Part shown: positions 11,701 through 22,202 of the stretch, piece by piece | Position numbering within the stretch: position 1 is the first letter of the stretch | How the letters are laid out: every line of letters begins with the position of its first letter | Assembly (NCBI GenBank): GCA_013368445.1 | Contig: JAACJO010000032.1 | Coordinates: 1 to 64,000 of the forward strand | Source of the DNA: Leucocoprinus leucothites | Lineage: Eukaryota > Basidiomycota > Agaricomycetes > Agaricales > Agaricaceae | Reading direction: 5' to 3' | Length of the DNA stretch: 64,000 nucleotides | Program-made: the position numbers and the translations under genes | The notes under the pieces: generated by a model | What the model was told of the DNA's origin: nothing | Databases searched by the model: none | What the model saw: the letters and a program-made list of their open reading frames with translations, nothing else

Positions 11701-12991
11701 GGTCGGCCTGATGCAGATTTGTATGATGAATGGAGGGCATTCCATAAGTCTGGAAGGTCATTGCAAGGGTGTCCTTGATATCAGATTCCCTCAATGGCAG
11801 GTAGTTTTCACTGCTTGACCCAATCCATAAGGTCCCGAGGTCATTTTTTGGTTGAGGCAATTTTGTGGATACACTCATCAAAAAAGGAATGTTTGGTGGC
11901 TCAAGTAGCTGCCCTAAATGCTTGCCAGTCTTTCCAATCTTTGGTTCTTCTATAGGAAAGTAAAGTCTCAGAACAGTGAGGAGTCCACTATTCTTTTGAC
12001 TGGTTAGTAATCCATACAGTTTTAGAGTTTGTATTCCAAGAATCATTAAATATATGAGAAATGGAGTTGGAAATGGAGTCCAGGCAAGAAGTGGAATGAA
12101 TATTCAAGCAATCAAGAGCCACCAGATGCTCTGAGACCTGAGAAATAAAGGCAGTCTCTTCATCACTATCCTTGGGCAGTACATGCTTTCTGTAATTAAT
12201 ATTATCTAGGCAGATAGGGAGATCAATGAGTAGAGGTGCATGATCCGAAGGAAGCCTCAAATTTGCATCAATAACATGAGTGGTGGAGTCGTTAGCACAA
12301 AAAATGAGATCGATAACTGAATTGTCATGTCCTTCAATAGAAGAGAAATGGGTGGGAGAGACCATAGTTGGCATGGACCTTGTGAGATTGAAACTATCCA
12401 CTAACTCCATTAGAGTTATAGTGGATCAGGGGAGATGGGAAGTGAGAGGATCCCACTCTGGAGAACAACAATTGAAGTCACCTCCCATATATACAATGTT
12501 GGGAATGTTGATGAAATTTGTTGAGAGGAAGGTAATCGCCAAAGATGACAAATCAGAATATATGTGAAGGAAATGGATATAATTACCCTGATCAAAGAGT
12601 CCAAGAATTTGGATATCTCGGTGGTTAATCCAATCCTGTCGAAGGATAGGTCTCATACAAAGAAGACATCTGTGAACATAAGTTAAAGTACAGGGTTGGG
12701 GATTATTGGACTTGGTAGGGTGAACCATACACAGCCACTCAAGGTGAATAGGGGCACCTATGACATCATCCCCTTCAGGGTTTGTTGTAGAGGGTGCCTT
12801 GTAAATGTGATTCCATGGAGGTTCCTGTAGAAAAATAATGTTGAAGTCCAGCTTTTTGGACTCAAGAATAGTATCAACAAGGGCATAGGATCATCCCACA
12901 TTTTGCAAATAGATATGAACAGAAGAAATAATGATGTTCTTACCAGGCATATTTAAATAGCAACTCCACCACTGGAGCGATTGGTGTTAGT
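8776..12991 (-). mobile_element. LINE-A copy 2, ORF2 half (continues at 20967-21937)
   Basis: Minus-strand LINE-A starting with its T-rich 3' tail (8776-8815) and 3' UTR, then the whole of ORF2 and the last bases of ORF1. The chromovirus G1 interrupts it at 12992, and ORF1 resumes at 20967-21937. The two halves add up to about 5.2 kb, which makes this the most complete LINE-A after the 53924-64000 pair. The 5' part of ORF1 is missing. Confidence 0.9.
8998..12950 (-). pseudogene. LINE-A ORF2: endonuclease, RT, RNase H (copy 2)
   Basis: Starts at the ATG at 12948-12950, two bases after the ORF1 stop (TAA, AT, ATG). In order it shows an APE endonuclease (IVYMGGDFNCCSPEWDP and RLPSDHAPLL, about 12240-12560), RT motif A (FDITQFFPSLNH), motif B (GQGSALSPIL) and motif C (FVDDGLCI) inside an open stretch of 332 codons (10677-11675), RNase H (VTDASVP, SSTDAELYSI at about 9640-9960) and a Cys/His tail. 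Several stops and frameshifts (near 11690, 10509-10676 and 9879) kill it. The RNase H motif ITDC of other copies is ITNC here, losing one catalytic Asp. Confidence 0.9.
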
Positions 12992-13537
12992 TGTCAAGAT
13001 TTGCGAAATACCGGCGCTTACTAAGCGCATGAAAGTTACGGAGAGGTCAGTTGTTGGCTTCAGCATATGTGCTGCGCCCTTCCAATATTGCATCGACCGA
13101 TTTGGTCTACGAGGAAGATGACAGACAGTGCAAATTGGAATTCAACACTGAAGGAATAATGGACAGAGAATTCAGAGTGGAATCTTAGTTGATATTCAGA
13201 ATGAATAATACATGAGCTAGTAGCGACATATTTAAGATAACGCAAAATTGGACAAATAACATGTAAATATCATGAAGCTCACAATGCAATGATAAATGAA
13301 TAAACAGATAAACAAAAAGTAAATAGACAACAACAAACACAACGCGATGGAGAACAATAAACATAAATGGAATGGCGGAAACAAATATGAGTGCAAATAA
13401 AAGGAGGATAGAATGATGAGTGGAGACAGGCTGCAAAATATTTATAGAAATGATTGATAATGAAAAATTGTGGGAATCAGAAATCAAAAAAATAGTTGGA
13501 GATCAAATCGGAGAGGTCGCGATCACAGATCGTGACA
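12992..13537 (-). repeat. G1 3' LTR (546 bp)
   Basis: On the plus strand it starts TGTCAAGATTTGCG and ends ATCGTGACA, so the ends are the inverted pair TGTCA/TGACA. It is the same length as the copy at 20421-20966. The differences between them are nearly all G/A or C/T changes. Target duplication TTAGT lies just outside. Confidence 0.95.
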
Positions 13538-13552
13538 GTATTCCCCCTTTAG
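13538..13552 (-). promoter_or_regulatory. G1 polypurine tract (plus-strand primer)
   Basis: On the minus strand CTAAAGGGGGAATAC lies directly against the 3' LTR. This is the standard position of the RNase H-resistant primer for plus-strand DNA synthesis, and it confirms that the element is transcribed on the minus strand. G2 has a near-identical tract at the same place. Confidence 0.85.
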
Positions 13553-13617
13553 GACCGAGCCCTCAAGGACTTACTGATCCTTGATCCCTTATCAAGATCA
13601 TCTTGCCTCCTACCACC

Positions 13618-14822
13618 ATGGCTCCCCACTCCTCAAAGAAAACCCCTGACCTAAGTGCAATGACCAATGATGAACTCATGGCCGAGATTCAATGTCGGAA
13701 CACCAAACAGGAGCAAATGTACGGCCAGCAATGGCTGCGGTGTTGGGAATCACAATGAGTCAACCCAGCAACAGTGCAACAATGAATCCAGCTTCTACTG
13801 CGACACGAAGGACCACTAGATTGCAACAGATAGTCCGAAGCGATGATGATGATGATGATGAAGAGGAAGAGTCACAGATATCGTCGAAGGGTAAGGGGAG
13901 AGCACCAACAAGGGCATCAACGTTGGGAACGCGCGAAGTAATGGATCATGTATCCATTCCTGTTGTGATGTCGAGTAGGGCTTTGTCAAGCTTCGCTTGG
14001 AAGAAGAATGGTGCCCATCAGCAGAACCCAACTGATGGGCTACCTTACCAAAAGAGTTACGTGACGTGTTCACAATGCATCGCTGGGCAGCAGGAGTGTA
14101 AGTCGCAGTGTGGATTAGGGAAATGTACATATTGTGTGCAAGCAAAGAAGGGGTGTTACAATCCGCAGGATGATCCGAAGAAGGAGGCCTCTAGTCAAGG
14201 AGTGAGCTTGTCGCCAATCAGAACGACAGCATCAAAAAAACGAAAAATAATGGCACCTCCCATGAGTCAACCATCGCTATCGAGCTCCAGTGATTGGGGA
14301 TTGAGTTTTGCACCACCTCCGTCCACTCAACCGTCGTCCTCTTCACAGTGGAATCTGCCTGAAATCCCGCCCACTGTGGATGATGATACGTTTGGAGCAA
14401 TAGAGATCAGGTCACCTGTGATTGTCGCTGAACAGGACACTAGGATAGTGGTAAGTTTGTTCGCAGATATGTAATGCAACATTACTAAAATTGCGATGAA
14501 GTCTCCTCAGCCCCTTCCGCCCCAACTATTGCGGGCTCCCAGTCATTCCCCAAGTCTTTCGCAAGAAGTTGCACAATTATCATCAGCAGTGGACAATCTG
14601 GAGATCACGACGAGGGAAAATATGCAGGCGCAACTTCAGAATCAGGTTATGTTGCAATAGCAGGTTAGCACATTGGATGAGCAGGTGTCGGCATCAAGGG
14701 AGACTACGAGGGTATTACAGGTGCATGGAAGGACACTTGAGAGGCTCGTGGCAATCGAGGAGGTGAAGCTAGCAACAGCGCAGGGATCGAAGGATGGTGC
14801 AGGACATGGGTATCAGAAATGA
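13618..14822 (+). pseudogene. Antisense Zn2Cys6-type accessory gene of G1
   Basis: It runs opposite to gag-pol, between the chromodomain and the 3' LTR. The ATG at 13618 (CCACCATGG context) opens MAPHSSKKTPDL. A one-base slip near 13725 joins this frame to the long frame 13692-14450. The product has an acidic tract (DDDDDDEEEE), then a cysteine cluster at about 14067-14157: C-x2-C-x6-C-x8-C-x2-C-x6-C, the spacing of fungal Zn(II)2Cys6 DNA-binding clusters. A basic stretch (SKKRKI) and Ser/Pro-rich region follow. A GT-AG intron is likely at 14451-14510 (GTAAGT...CTCAG). Exon 2 (14511-14822) encodes a Gln-rich heptad region with one TAG at 14658-14660. A one-intron gene in the same place and orientation exists in G2. 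Function is unknown; DNA binding is inferred from cysteine spacing only. Confidence 0.72.
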
Positions 14823-15121
14823 GGGAAGGAGGGAGTAGAAAGGGAAAGGTTTATAAAGAAAGGACTATGAAGATTGCTGTCATCGTTGTTGTCTCTGCTT
14901 TTAATGAAGAATAATTGTATACTACTTGAATGTTTTTCTTTTGGTTTTTCTTGTTTTGTAATAAATGATATCTTGATGGAATGAAGTGAGTATGGTGTGA
15001 AAGAAAAGGAAAGCGAAAATGAGATGTTAAGGACTGGAATATCGACTTGGAATGAAAAGGAATGTTGCAAAAAACATGTGAAAGAATGTCTGTAAAAGAT
15101 TGAAAATGATAGTGAGTAGTT
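14823..15121. other. G1 spacer between accessory gene and pol
   Basis: About 300 bp between the 3' ends of two convergent genes, the accessory gene (+) and pol (-). It is A-rich on the plus strand. I see no ORF with known motifs; it probably holds the two 3' ends and polyadenylation signals (for example AATAAA-like runs near 14950). Confidence 0.5.
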
Positions 15122-18100
15122 TTAAAGTGAAGAGAGAGGTCCAGGTTTATCAGGGTACATGCGGTGGAAGTCGGAAACTAGGTCTATGGCATGTTCGAGC
15201 TCTGTTGCAGGTAACCATGACTCTGCTTCATCCGTATCTTCGTAACCAAGCCATACTACTTTGTAAAGGAGTTTACAAGCGTGTCGATGTCAATCGATCT
15301 TTGAATCAACGATGCGATCAACTTCGTATTCTGGTTCTCCATCAACCTCCACTGCAGATGGTGGTGATGCAACGCAATTTGGAATGGAGCTAGGGGTGAA
15401 AGGTTCGAGCATGGAAACATGGAATACAGGATGAACAGCACGCATAGAGTCAGGAAGTCGAAGAGTAAAAGAATGTGAACCTGGTTGGGAAATAATTTCG
15501 TAGGGTCCAAGGTATTTTTCGGAGAGTTTCTTTGAAGGTCTCATCATGCGGAAGTACTGCGCTTTGACAAAGACCTTATCACCAATCTTAAATGCAGGTG
15601 CAACAAGATGGCAATCATCAGCATTGGCCTGATAGCAATGCTGGGCATGAGCGATTTCTGACTTGAGAGTCGAATGTAGTTTGTCTAAATCCACAGCAAA
15701 GTCGTGAGCACGAGCTGATGCAAGATCCCTCTCAGGGTGAACTGTGATATTAGGGTGGTAACCTTTATTAGTGAAGAACAGAGAGATACCAGTGGTAGCA
15801 GAAGGAGAATTATTGAAAGTGAACTCAGCTATAGGTAATAGGTCAGACCAATTACTCTGTTGGTAGTTGCAATAAATGTGCAAGTACTGTTCAAGAGTTT
15901 GGTTAGTTTGTTCAGTCTGACCATCACCTTCAGGATGATAACCCAACATGAAGTGTAACTTCATGTCCAAAGCTTCTCCTAGCAATTGGAAAAAGTGCGA
16001 AACAAATTCCAAACCGCGATCAGAGGTAACATTAGCAGGGATACCATGTTTGGAGAAGACATGAATGACAAAGAGTTTAGCAAGTTCTGTGGAAGTAATG
16101 GTATCGTGAGTTGGAATGAAAATCGCTTGTTTGGTTAGCCTATCCACAATGACCAGAATTGAGTCAAACCCTGAGGACTTTGGAAGTTTTTCGATGAAAT
16201 CCATAGAAATTGAATCCCAAGGTTGCAATGGTATGGGAAGTTACTTGAGAGTTCCATAGGGATGATGGCATTGAGCTTTCGATCTTGAACAGGTAACACA
16301 ACCTTTGCAGTAATCCTTGACAAAGTCATGGATATTTGGCCACGTATACTCACGGCAAACAAGTTCTAGAGTTTTGTTTTGACCGAAATGGCCAGTGAGT
16401 GCATGGTCGTGATAGTACTACAAAATGCGCAAACAAAGATCATTAGTATTGGGAACGTAGATTCTACCATCAAGTAACAAGAAACCCTCGGAGTCTTTGG
16501 ACCAGCGACCATCTGGATGAGCAAAATGATTGGAAACAGAATCATCAGTGGAAATAGCAGAAAGAATGTCTGTGCGAAGTTGTGAAATGTCCATAATAAA
16601 ACCAGCATGCAGCGCAGGCATATAAAGATACGAAGCACAAATAGAAGTAGAAAGTTGTTTGTTAGTAAAGACAGGTCGGAAATTGTGAGGATTAACTGTG
16701 GCATAGCCATTATTCCCCCTTTTGGGTAGACGTCCCAACATCTAGTTAGGGCATCTGGTTTCGTTCCAAGCTTACCAGGTCTAAATCAAATAACAAGGTT
16801 AAACTGCGATAAGAACTTGGACCATCTGGCCTGTCTGTGCATTAGTATCTTTGTGGTAGAGAAATACTCAAGGTTCCTATGATCGGTGACCACATCAATA
16901 GGAAGCACAGTGCCTTTGAGATAATGGCGCTAGATTCGGAATGCTTCAAAAATTGCAAGCAGTTCCTTGTCGTGGGTGTCGTAGTTAAGCTCGGATGTGG
17001 AAAATGTACGGGAATGGAAAGCAATAGGGTGAATATCTCCATCAGGAGCGATGATAGAGAGTATAGCTGCCAGGGCATAGTCAGAGGCATCAGTTTCCAC
17101 AATAATTTGTGTATCAGGAATCCAATGGGTAAGAACTGGTGCATGCATAAAGGCCTCCTTGAGGGAGTTAAAAGCCTTGCGAGCTTTTTCGTTGAAGTTC
17201 CACTGTATGTGTTTTTGAGTGAGGCAAGTTAGTGGTACAACAATATCAGAATAACCATAAATGAAACGATGATAGAAATTTGCAAAACTAAGGAAGGATT
17301 GTATGTCCTTGACCTTCTTCGGTTCGGGCCAGTCCTGGATAGTTTTTTATTTTACCTTTTCTTCTGACATTTTCAGACTGTCTGGAGAAAGAATGTAGCC
17401 GAGGTATTCGACTGTATCAGTATGGAACTCATATTTATCAGTGCAAGCATAAAGGCCATTTTGGCGCAACCTTTTAAGGACTTCACAAACGTGTTTGTGA
17501 TGCGAATTAATGTCCTCCGAATATTTGAGAATATCATCAAGATAAACAGTTACGCACATATCAAGAAGATCCTTGAAAATGTCGTTCATGAATCACTGGA
17601 AGGCAGCAGGAGCGTTGGTGAGACCGAAAGGCATCACAAGCCACTCGAATGAACCATAGCGAGTGCGGAATGCAGTTTTCCACTCATCGCCTTCAGCAAT
17701 ACAAACCAAATGATAAGCATGTTGGAGATCAATCTTGGTATAGATACCAGCCTTTCGTGGAGAGTCCAGCAAGTCAGAAATGAGCAGTAGTGGGTAGCAA
17801 TCTTTCCTAGTGATCCGGTTAAGACCACAGAAATCAACACAGAGTCGAAGAGAGCCATCTTTCTTTTTGACGAAGAGAACAGGAGCACCATGAGGAGAAT
17901 TAGAAGGTTGAATAAAGCCAATGGAAAGATTTTCGTCAATGAATTCTTGGAGTGCAGCAAGCTCAACCTGCAAAAGCGAATAAATCATTCTGACAGGAGG
18001 AGAAGTGCCTTCCTTGAGATTAATGCACAAGTTGTAAGGTCGGTGAGGTGGAAGAGTGTCAGCATGGGATTTACTGAAAACATCCACGAATTCGTGATAT

Positions 18101-18830
18101 TCCGAAGGAACATTAGAAAGGTCAATGGGATCCTGCAAAGAAGAAGAAGCAGCTCCAGCCACAGATGAGCGCCGGAGATCCAGACCAAAATGCATAGAGC
18201 CAGGTTGACGACAGACACGTGCAAATGCAGCCGCGCCAATCAGTTGAATGTCAGGTCGAGAAGGAGAAGAATCAGGAACTGGTGAGATTGTATCAGAAGC
18301 CGGTGATTCAGCAGAGATAGGCACACAGACAGAAGGAGTAGCAAGATCTGATTGCAGAGTAGATCGGAAAGCAATTTGACCTGAAACCCAATCAATCAAT
18401 GGATTGTAGCAGGCAAGCCAATTATGTCCAAGAACCACAGAGCAAGATGGATCAAGCTGAGTGACATAGAAGTCCAGATTTATACATTCACCAGTTGGAA
18501 ACAAGATAGGGATTTTCGCAGTCTCTGAAATGAATGAATTAGATGAACCATCAAACAATCGCAACTCTATGGGAGGAATCGGAATAGTGGGTACATGGTA
18601 TTTACAAATAAGCGAATTGTCTATGAAGCAATGAGTCGAACCACTATCAACGAGTGCAGTAAGTGAAATAGGGAGTGAAGAAGATTTGTCCAAAAGCAAT
18701 GAAGAAGTAAGTGAAATATGAAGAGAGTTTGGATTGGAAAGAGCGGACGCATTGAGTCGAATACTCTCTGAAGCACAGGAGAGTTCAACGCGATCCTCAG
18801 CCTGTGCAGAGTTCTGAGGATTGCTCGCTA
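15122..18830 (-). pseudogene. G1 pol: protease, RT, RNase H, integrase, chromodomain
   Basis: Pol begins in the -1 frame at the gag stop (18828-18830). Domains in order: aspartic protease LVDSGSTHCFID (about 18650); RT with LCVDFCGLNRI and VYLDDIL (about 17540); RNase H with VETDASDYALAAI (about 17090) and HDKELLAIF; integrase zinc region (HFGQNKTLEL...CVTCSRSK), then SMDFIEKLP, TSDRGLEF and HPEGDGQTE as the D,D,E core. A chromodomain ends it (15122-15289: EYEVDRIVDSKID, then LLYKVVWLGYEDTDEAESWL). In-frame stops include TGA 17590, TAA 17347, TAG near 16928, TAA near 16235 and TGA 15290; all look like C-to-T or G-to-A changes. The frame also shifts by -1 between RNase H and integrase (about 16711-16723), at the same place as in G2. 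Confidence 0.93.
16711..16723 (-). promoter_or_regulatory. G1 internal (central) polypurine tract
   Basis: On the minus strand AAAAGGGGGAATA, inside pol between RNase H and integrase. It is almost identical to the tract next to the 3' LTR (AAAGGGGGAATAC). Central polypurine tracts are known as second plus-strand primers in several LTR retroelements; the role here is inferred. The same tract lies at the homologous place in G2 (33847-33860). Confidence 0.6.
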
Positions 18831-20379
18831 TTTTTTCAAACTCTCAGATTGAGAGCCCAAAGGTTGCGAAGCATCCTTGGAGTCTGCATCAGCCTTGGCA
18901 TTTCGCCCTTTAGGCTTGTTCACGTTAGAAGAAGAAGAAGTAGAATTGGAATTATTATTAGTATTACCAGACTCGTTCTTGTGAGGACAGTCGCAAATCA
19001 TGTGGTTTCCACCACAGTATAAGCATTGTCCATTTGCGATGCGACGCTGACACTCTTGAGCAGTCAGCTTACCCTCCTTGTTGAGTTTTCTGGCAAGAGG
19101 ATTGGAGGGTTGTGATGAGGAAGAAGGATTTGATGATTTCTGGAATGGTTTAGGATTGTTGGAAGGAGGATTGGAAGGTGTGTTGGGCTGCTGCAATGAA
19201 TTCTGCTGGCAATTGTTGTTGTTGTTCTTCCCTTGTTTTTATTCTGCTGGTTCTGCTGGTTCTACATATCAGGATGCATCGAAGACTGACTTGGTTTTTC
19301 ACCAGTACGCTTCTTTTTGTGGACACGGGACCAGTAGTTGTTGTCAATCTGCATAGCGAGACGTTGCATAGCAACAAGGGAAGAGGGTTTGCCAGTAGGA
19401 GAGCTGGAAATGATGTTGGAAATGCAATCTGGAAGGCCTTGATAATAGCGGTAAACTAGGACATTGTTGGGCCATCCCAAGATACTAGCAAGTCACGAGA
19501 ACTCAATGTTATACTTGGTTATAGTCCAGTTATGACCATGCGAAGGTGTTCCAACTCCTCTGCTGCCTCTGTCTTGCGATCAAGGGCCCCCAAATTCTTG
19601 CACAACTCGTCCGCAAACAATTGGAAATCCTGAAACCAGGAAATGACGTCCCAATCGTACTCCACTTGAAGAACCGTTTGAAAGTGCTGCTGAGTGGGTC
19701 CCTTGAGAAAGGTCATTGCAGAGCTAACCTTTGCACGTTCTGTAGTGAATTGTGATGGATTAGTATTGAAGTATAAGTGGCATTGAAAAAGGAACTCATC
19801 TAGTTTCTGAGGCCTGGAGCTGTCAAATGTGTCAGGCTCTTTAGCCTGAATGTGTTCCATTTTAATGACAGGCTGGGGAGTATGGTTGCGATTTTCAAGA
19901 TAAGTTGCAAAACAATCCATAATGTTCAGGAATCGTTCTTCAGGGTCTGGGTTTTGACGATGGCAGCAATGAGGAGGCTCATCAGGCTCATCCTCTGGGT
20001 CACCTTCATCATCAGGATTATCATTGGGAGGACCTCCATTGCCATCTCCACCTCCTGCATCAGCACCATCATTATCCAAATGTTCATCATCCTGACCCAA
20101 ATCTTCAGGTTCAAAAAATTGGGTATTGCCCTCGGGTTCTTGTGCGTTATTCTCCTCTTCTTCCTTGTTGTCTTTGTTATGGTCAACACTGACCTGGTCA
20201 TGCTCAGGCTGGGGTTCATCTTCTTCAGACTCGTGAATAGTCCTATGCGAAGCTTCACACCCATTTCAAGGTGGACCTGAAAACCAAGGAGTAGAAGGTG
20301 TGCGTCGAGAGGGAAGTGGATGATTCTGGACAGAAATACCATGAGTACGAGCAGTATTGCAAGTAAGTGTTGTAGACAT
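18828..20379 (-). pseudogene. G1 gag with zinc knuckle
   Basis: Starts at the ATG at 20377-20379 (MSTTLTC), just inside the 5' LTR boundary. An acidic N-terminal part (HDQVSVDHNKDN, then DDEHLDNDGADAGG) precedes the capsid-like block (EPDTFDSSRPQKLDEFLFQC, about 19770-19850). A nucleocapsid-like end carries CLYCGGNHMICDC, a C-x2-C-x3-H-x4-C knuckle one residue shorter than canonical. Stops at 20266-20268 (TGA), near 19519 (with a frameshift) and TGA about 19490 break it. The natural end is TAG at 18828-18830, preceded by an A6 run, where pol continues in the -1 frame. Confidence 0.88.
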
Positions 20380-20420
20380 ATTAAGAGAACAATACCGAAA
20401 GTTGGGAATTCTGAATATAC

Positions 20421-20966
20421 TGTCAAGATTTGCAAAATACCGGCGCTTACTAAGCACGCCAAAGTTACGGAGAGATCGGTTGTTGGCTTCAGCATATATG
20501 CTGCACCCTTCTGATATCATGTCGACTGATTTGGTCTATGAGGAAGATGACAGACAGTGCGAATTGGAATTCAATACTGAAGGAATAATGGACAGAGAAT
20601 TCAGAGTGGAATCTTAGTTGATATTCAGAATGAATAATACATGAGCTAGTAGCGACATATTTAAGATAATGTGAAATTGGACAAATAACATGTAAATATC
20701 GTGAAGCTCACAATGCAACAATAAACGAATAAACAGATAAATGAAAAGTAAATAGACAACAACAAATGCGACGCAATGGAGAACGATAAACATAAATGGA
20801 ATGGCAGAAACGAATATGAGCACAAATGAAAGGAGGATAGAATGATGAGTGGAGACAGGCTGCGAAATATTTATAGAAATGATTGATAATGAAAAATCAC
20901 AGGAATCGGAAATCGAAAAAATAGTCGGAGATCAAATCAGAGAGGTTGCGATCGCAGATCGTGACA
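20421..20966 (-). repeat. G1 5' LTR (546 bp)
   Basis: Partner of 12992-13537, next to gag, with the target duplication TTAGT at 20967-20971. A TATTTAAG-like stretch lies within the LTR. I could not match the bases following the LTR inside the element (minus strand GTATATTCAGAATTCCC) to a particular tRNA, so the primer-binding site is not assigned. Confidence 0.95.
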
Positions 20967-21937
20967 TTAGTGCAGACAGCATGTGCAGTGCATGACTCAG
21001 TGGCTTTGTTGGAATGCCAGGTGCGGTCAAACCTGTTTCTCCAGAAAGGACATTTAGTGTCATTAGTGTGATGATTACCTTTACAGTTGAGACACTTGAA
21101 ATTCTCAATGTGGGGGCAGGAAACACCATGAGGAGTGGCATTGCAAGGGGGGTTGGATTTAGGGTTAGTCTTGCAGCACCAGGCCATGGAGTGATGGTTC
21201 TCAACATGATGAGGGCCACCACAGATTTGACAGTGAGCACCAAGGGCATGACATGCATGAGTGGGGTGGCCCCACTGCTAGCAATTTCTGCATTGCACCA
21301 CACCAGGGTGCATACTGGTAACATGGATAGTACCAATATGTCAGCCAAAGTTGATAGTACAATTGACCAATGTCTTGGCCTTGGTACCATTCTGGGAGTC
21401 CTAAATGTCGAACCACACAACAGCAGTGTCAGACTTTGGGGAGGCTTTCATAACACGAGGGCAGGCAGCAAGAATGACATTCTTGAAGAGAGGGGATTGA
21501 CCCAGGGCTTGCTCAACAAATGCAGGGAAAAGAGGGTTGGATGAATTGGCTACCCAATATGGGATGCCAACAATTTTAAGGAAGGATTTTGATTGGGGAG
21601 ACAGGGCCCAATAGAGATAGCATCTCCAAGTTGCCAGGCTTTTTTCAGCCAGGATTTGATAGTGTCAAGGCTGATAGATGTAGCGACACCTGATGTGGCA
21701 ATGGAGATGCTATTATATAACTCACAGACAGATTCCATGCAAAGTTTGGATTGGATGGCAATAAGACTGCAATTACAGAATTTGGCTGCTTTGTTGAAGT
21801 CTTTGATGGAGTCAGCAATAATGTTGCCCTCAAAAGGAATAAGGACTTGATGGTGAGTAGGGCTGTGGGTCATCATTTTGGGTTTAGCACATTGAGCACT
21901 TGAAGTTGAAGATTTGGGTGCTTGAGGTTGGGCACTG
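20967..21937 (-). pseudogene. LINE-A ORF1 of copy 2 (C-terminal two thirds)
   Basis: Other half of the LINE-A interrupted by G1. It reads from HHQVLIPFEGNIIADSIKDF (about 21840) through a block matching SKSFLKIVGIPYWVANSS and SDTAVVWF, to the zinc-knuckle region (CLNCKGNHHTNDTKCPFWRN, about 21040). Frameshifts and stops break the middle. It stops at about 21937, where unrelated sequence begins, so the ORF1 N-terminus and 5' UTR are missing. ORF1 proteins of this class bind element RNA. Confidence 0.85.
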
Positions 21938-22202
21938 TTATGGCCCAAATGTTATAGTGATGCCAGCCTGGTCCTAAGCTGGCACAATAAGTATCAAGTA
22001 GATCTTATCAAAGGGGACTCCTTCTCGGTAAGCAACAAAGTCATTTACAAAGTCAGAGTTATAATATGGCAATTATAGAGTTAAGACTTTAGTAATTGAG
22101 ATCTTAGGGCTTAAGTTCAATTTGACTTTGTTTAGATAAAGGCTCATATTGAGTCTCCACCTAACCAAGTAGAAACAATGTTTCTCCTTGGTAGATGTCA
22201 AT
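21938..22202. other. Unassigned stretch, possible LTR end
   Basis: About 265 bp with no coding signal and no match elsewhere in the window. It begins TGTTATGGCCC, a form typical of an LTR 5' end, and is cut by the G2-family LTR at 22203. It could be a truncated LTR of a fourth family; nothing else supports this. Confidence 0.3.

Larger units (their letters stand above)
12992..20966 (-). mobile_element. G1: full-length Ty3/gypsy chromovirus
   Basis: A 7975-bp element with two 546-bp LTRs and a perfect 5-bp target duplication TTAGT (12987-12991 and 20967-20971), inserted in LINE-A ORF1 close to its 3' end. Read on the minus strand the order is 5' LTR, gag, pol (protease, RT, RNase H, integrase, chromodomain), polypurine tract, 3' LTR. 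An extra gene on the plus strand sits between pol and the 3' LTR. All large frames carry stops, so it is not autonomous. LTR divergence (my rough count is about 6 percent, almost all transitions) suggests an old insertion, or faster ageing by CpG decay. Confidence 0.95.
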
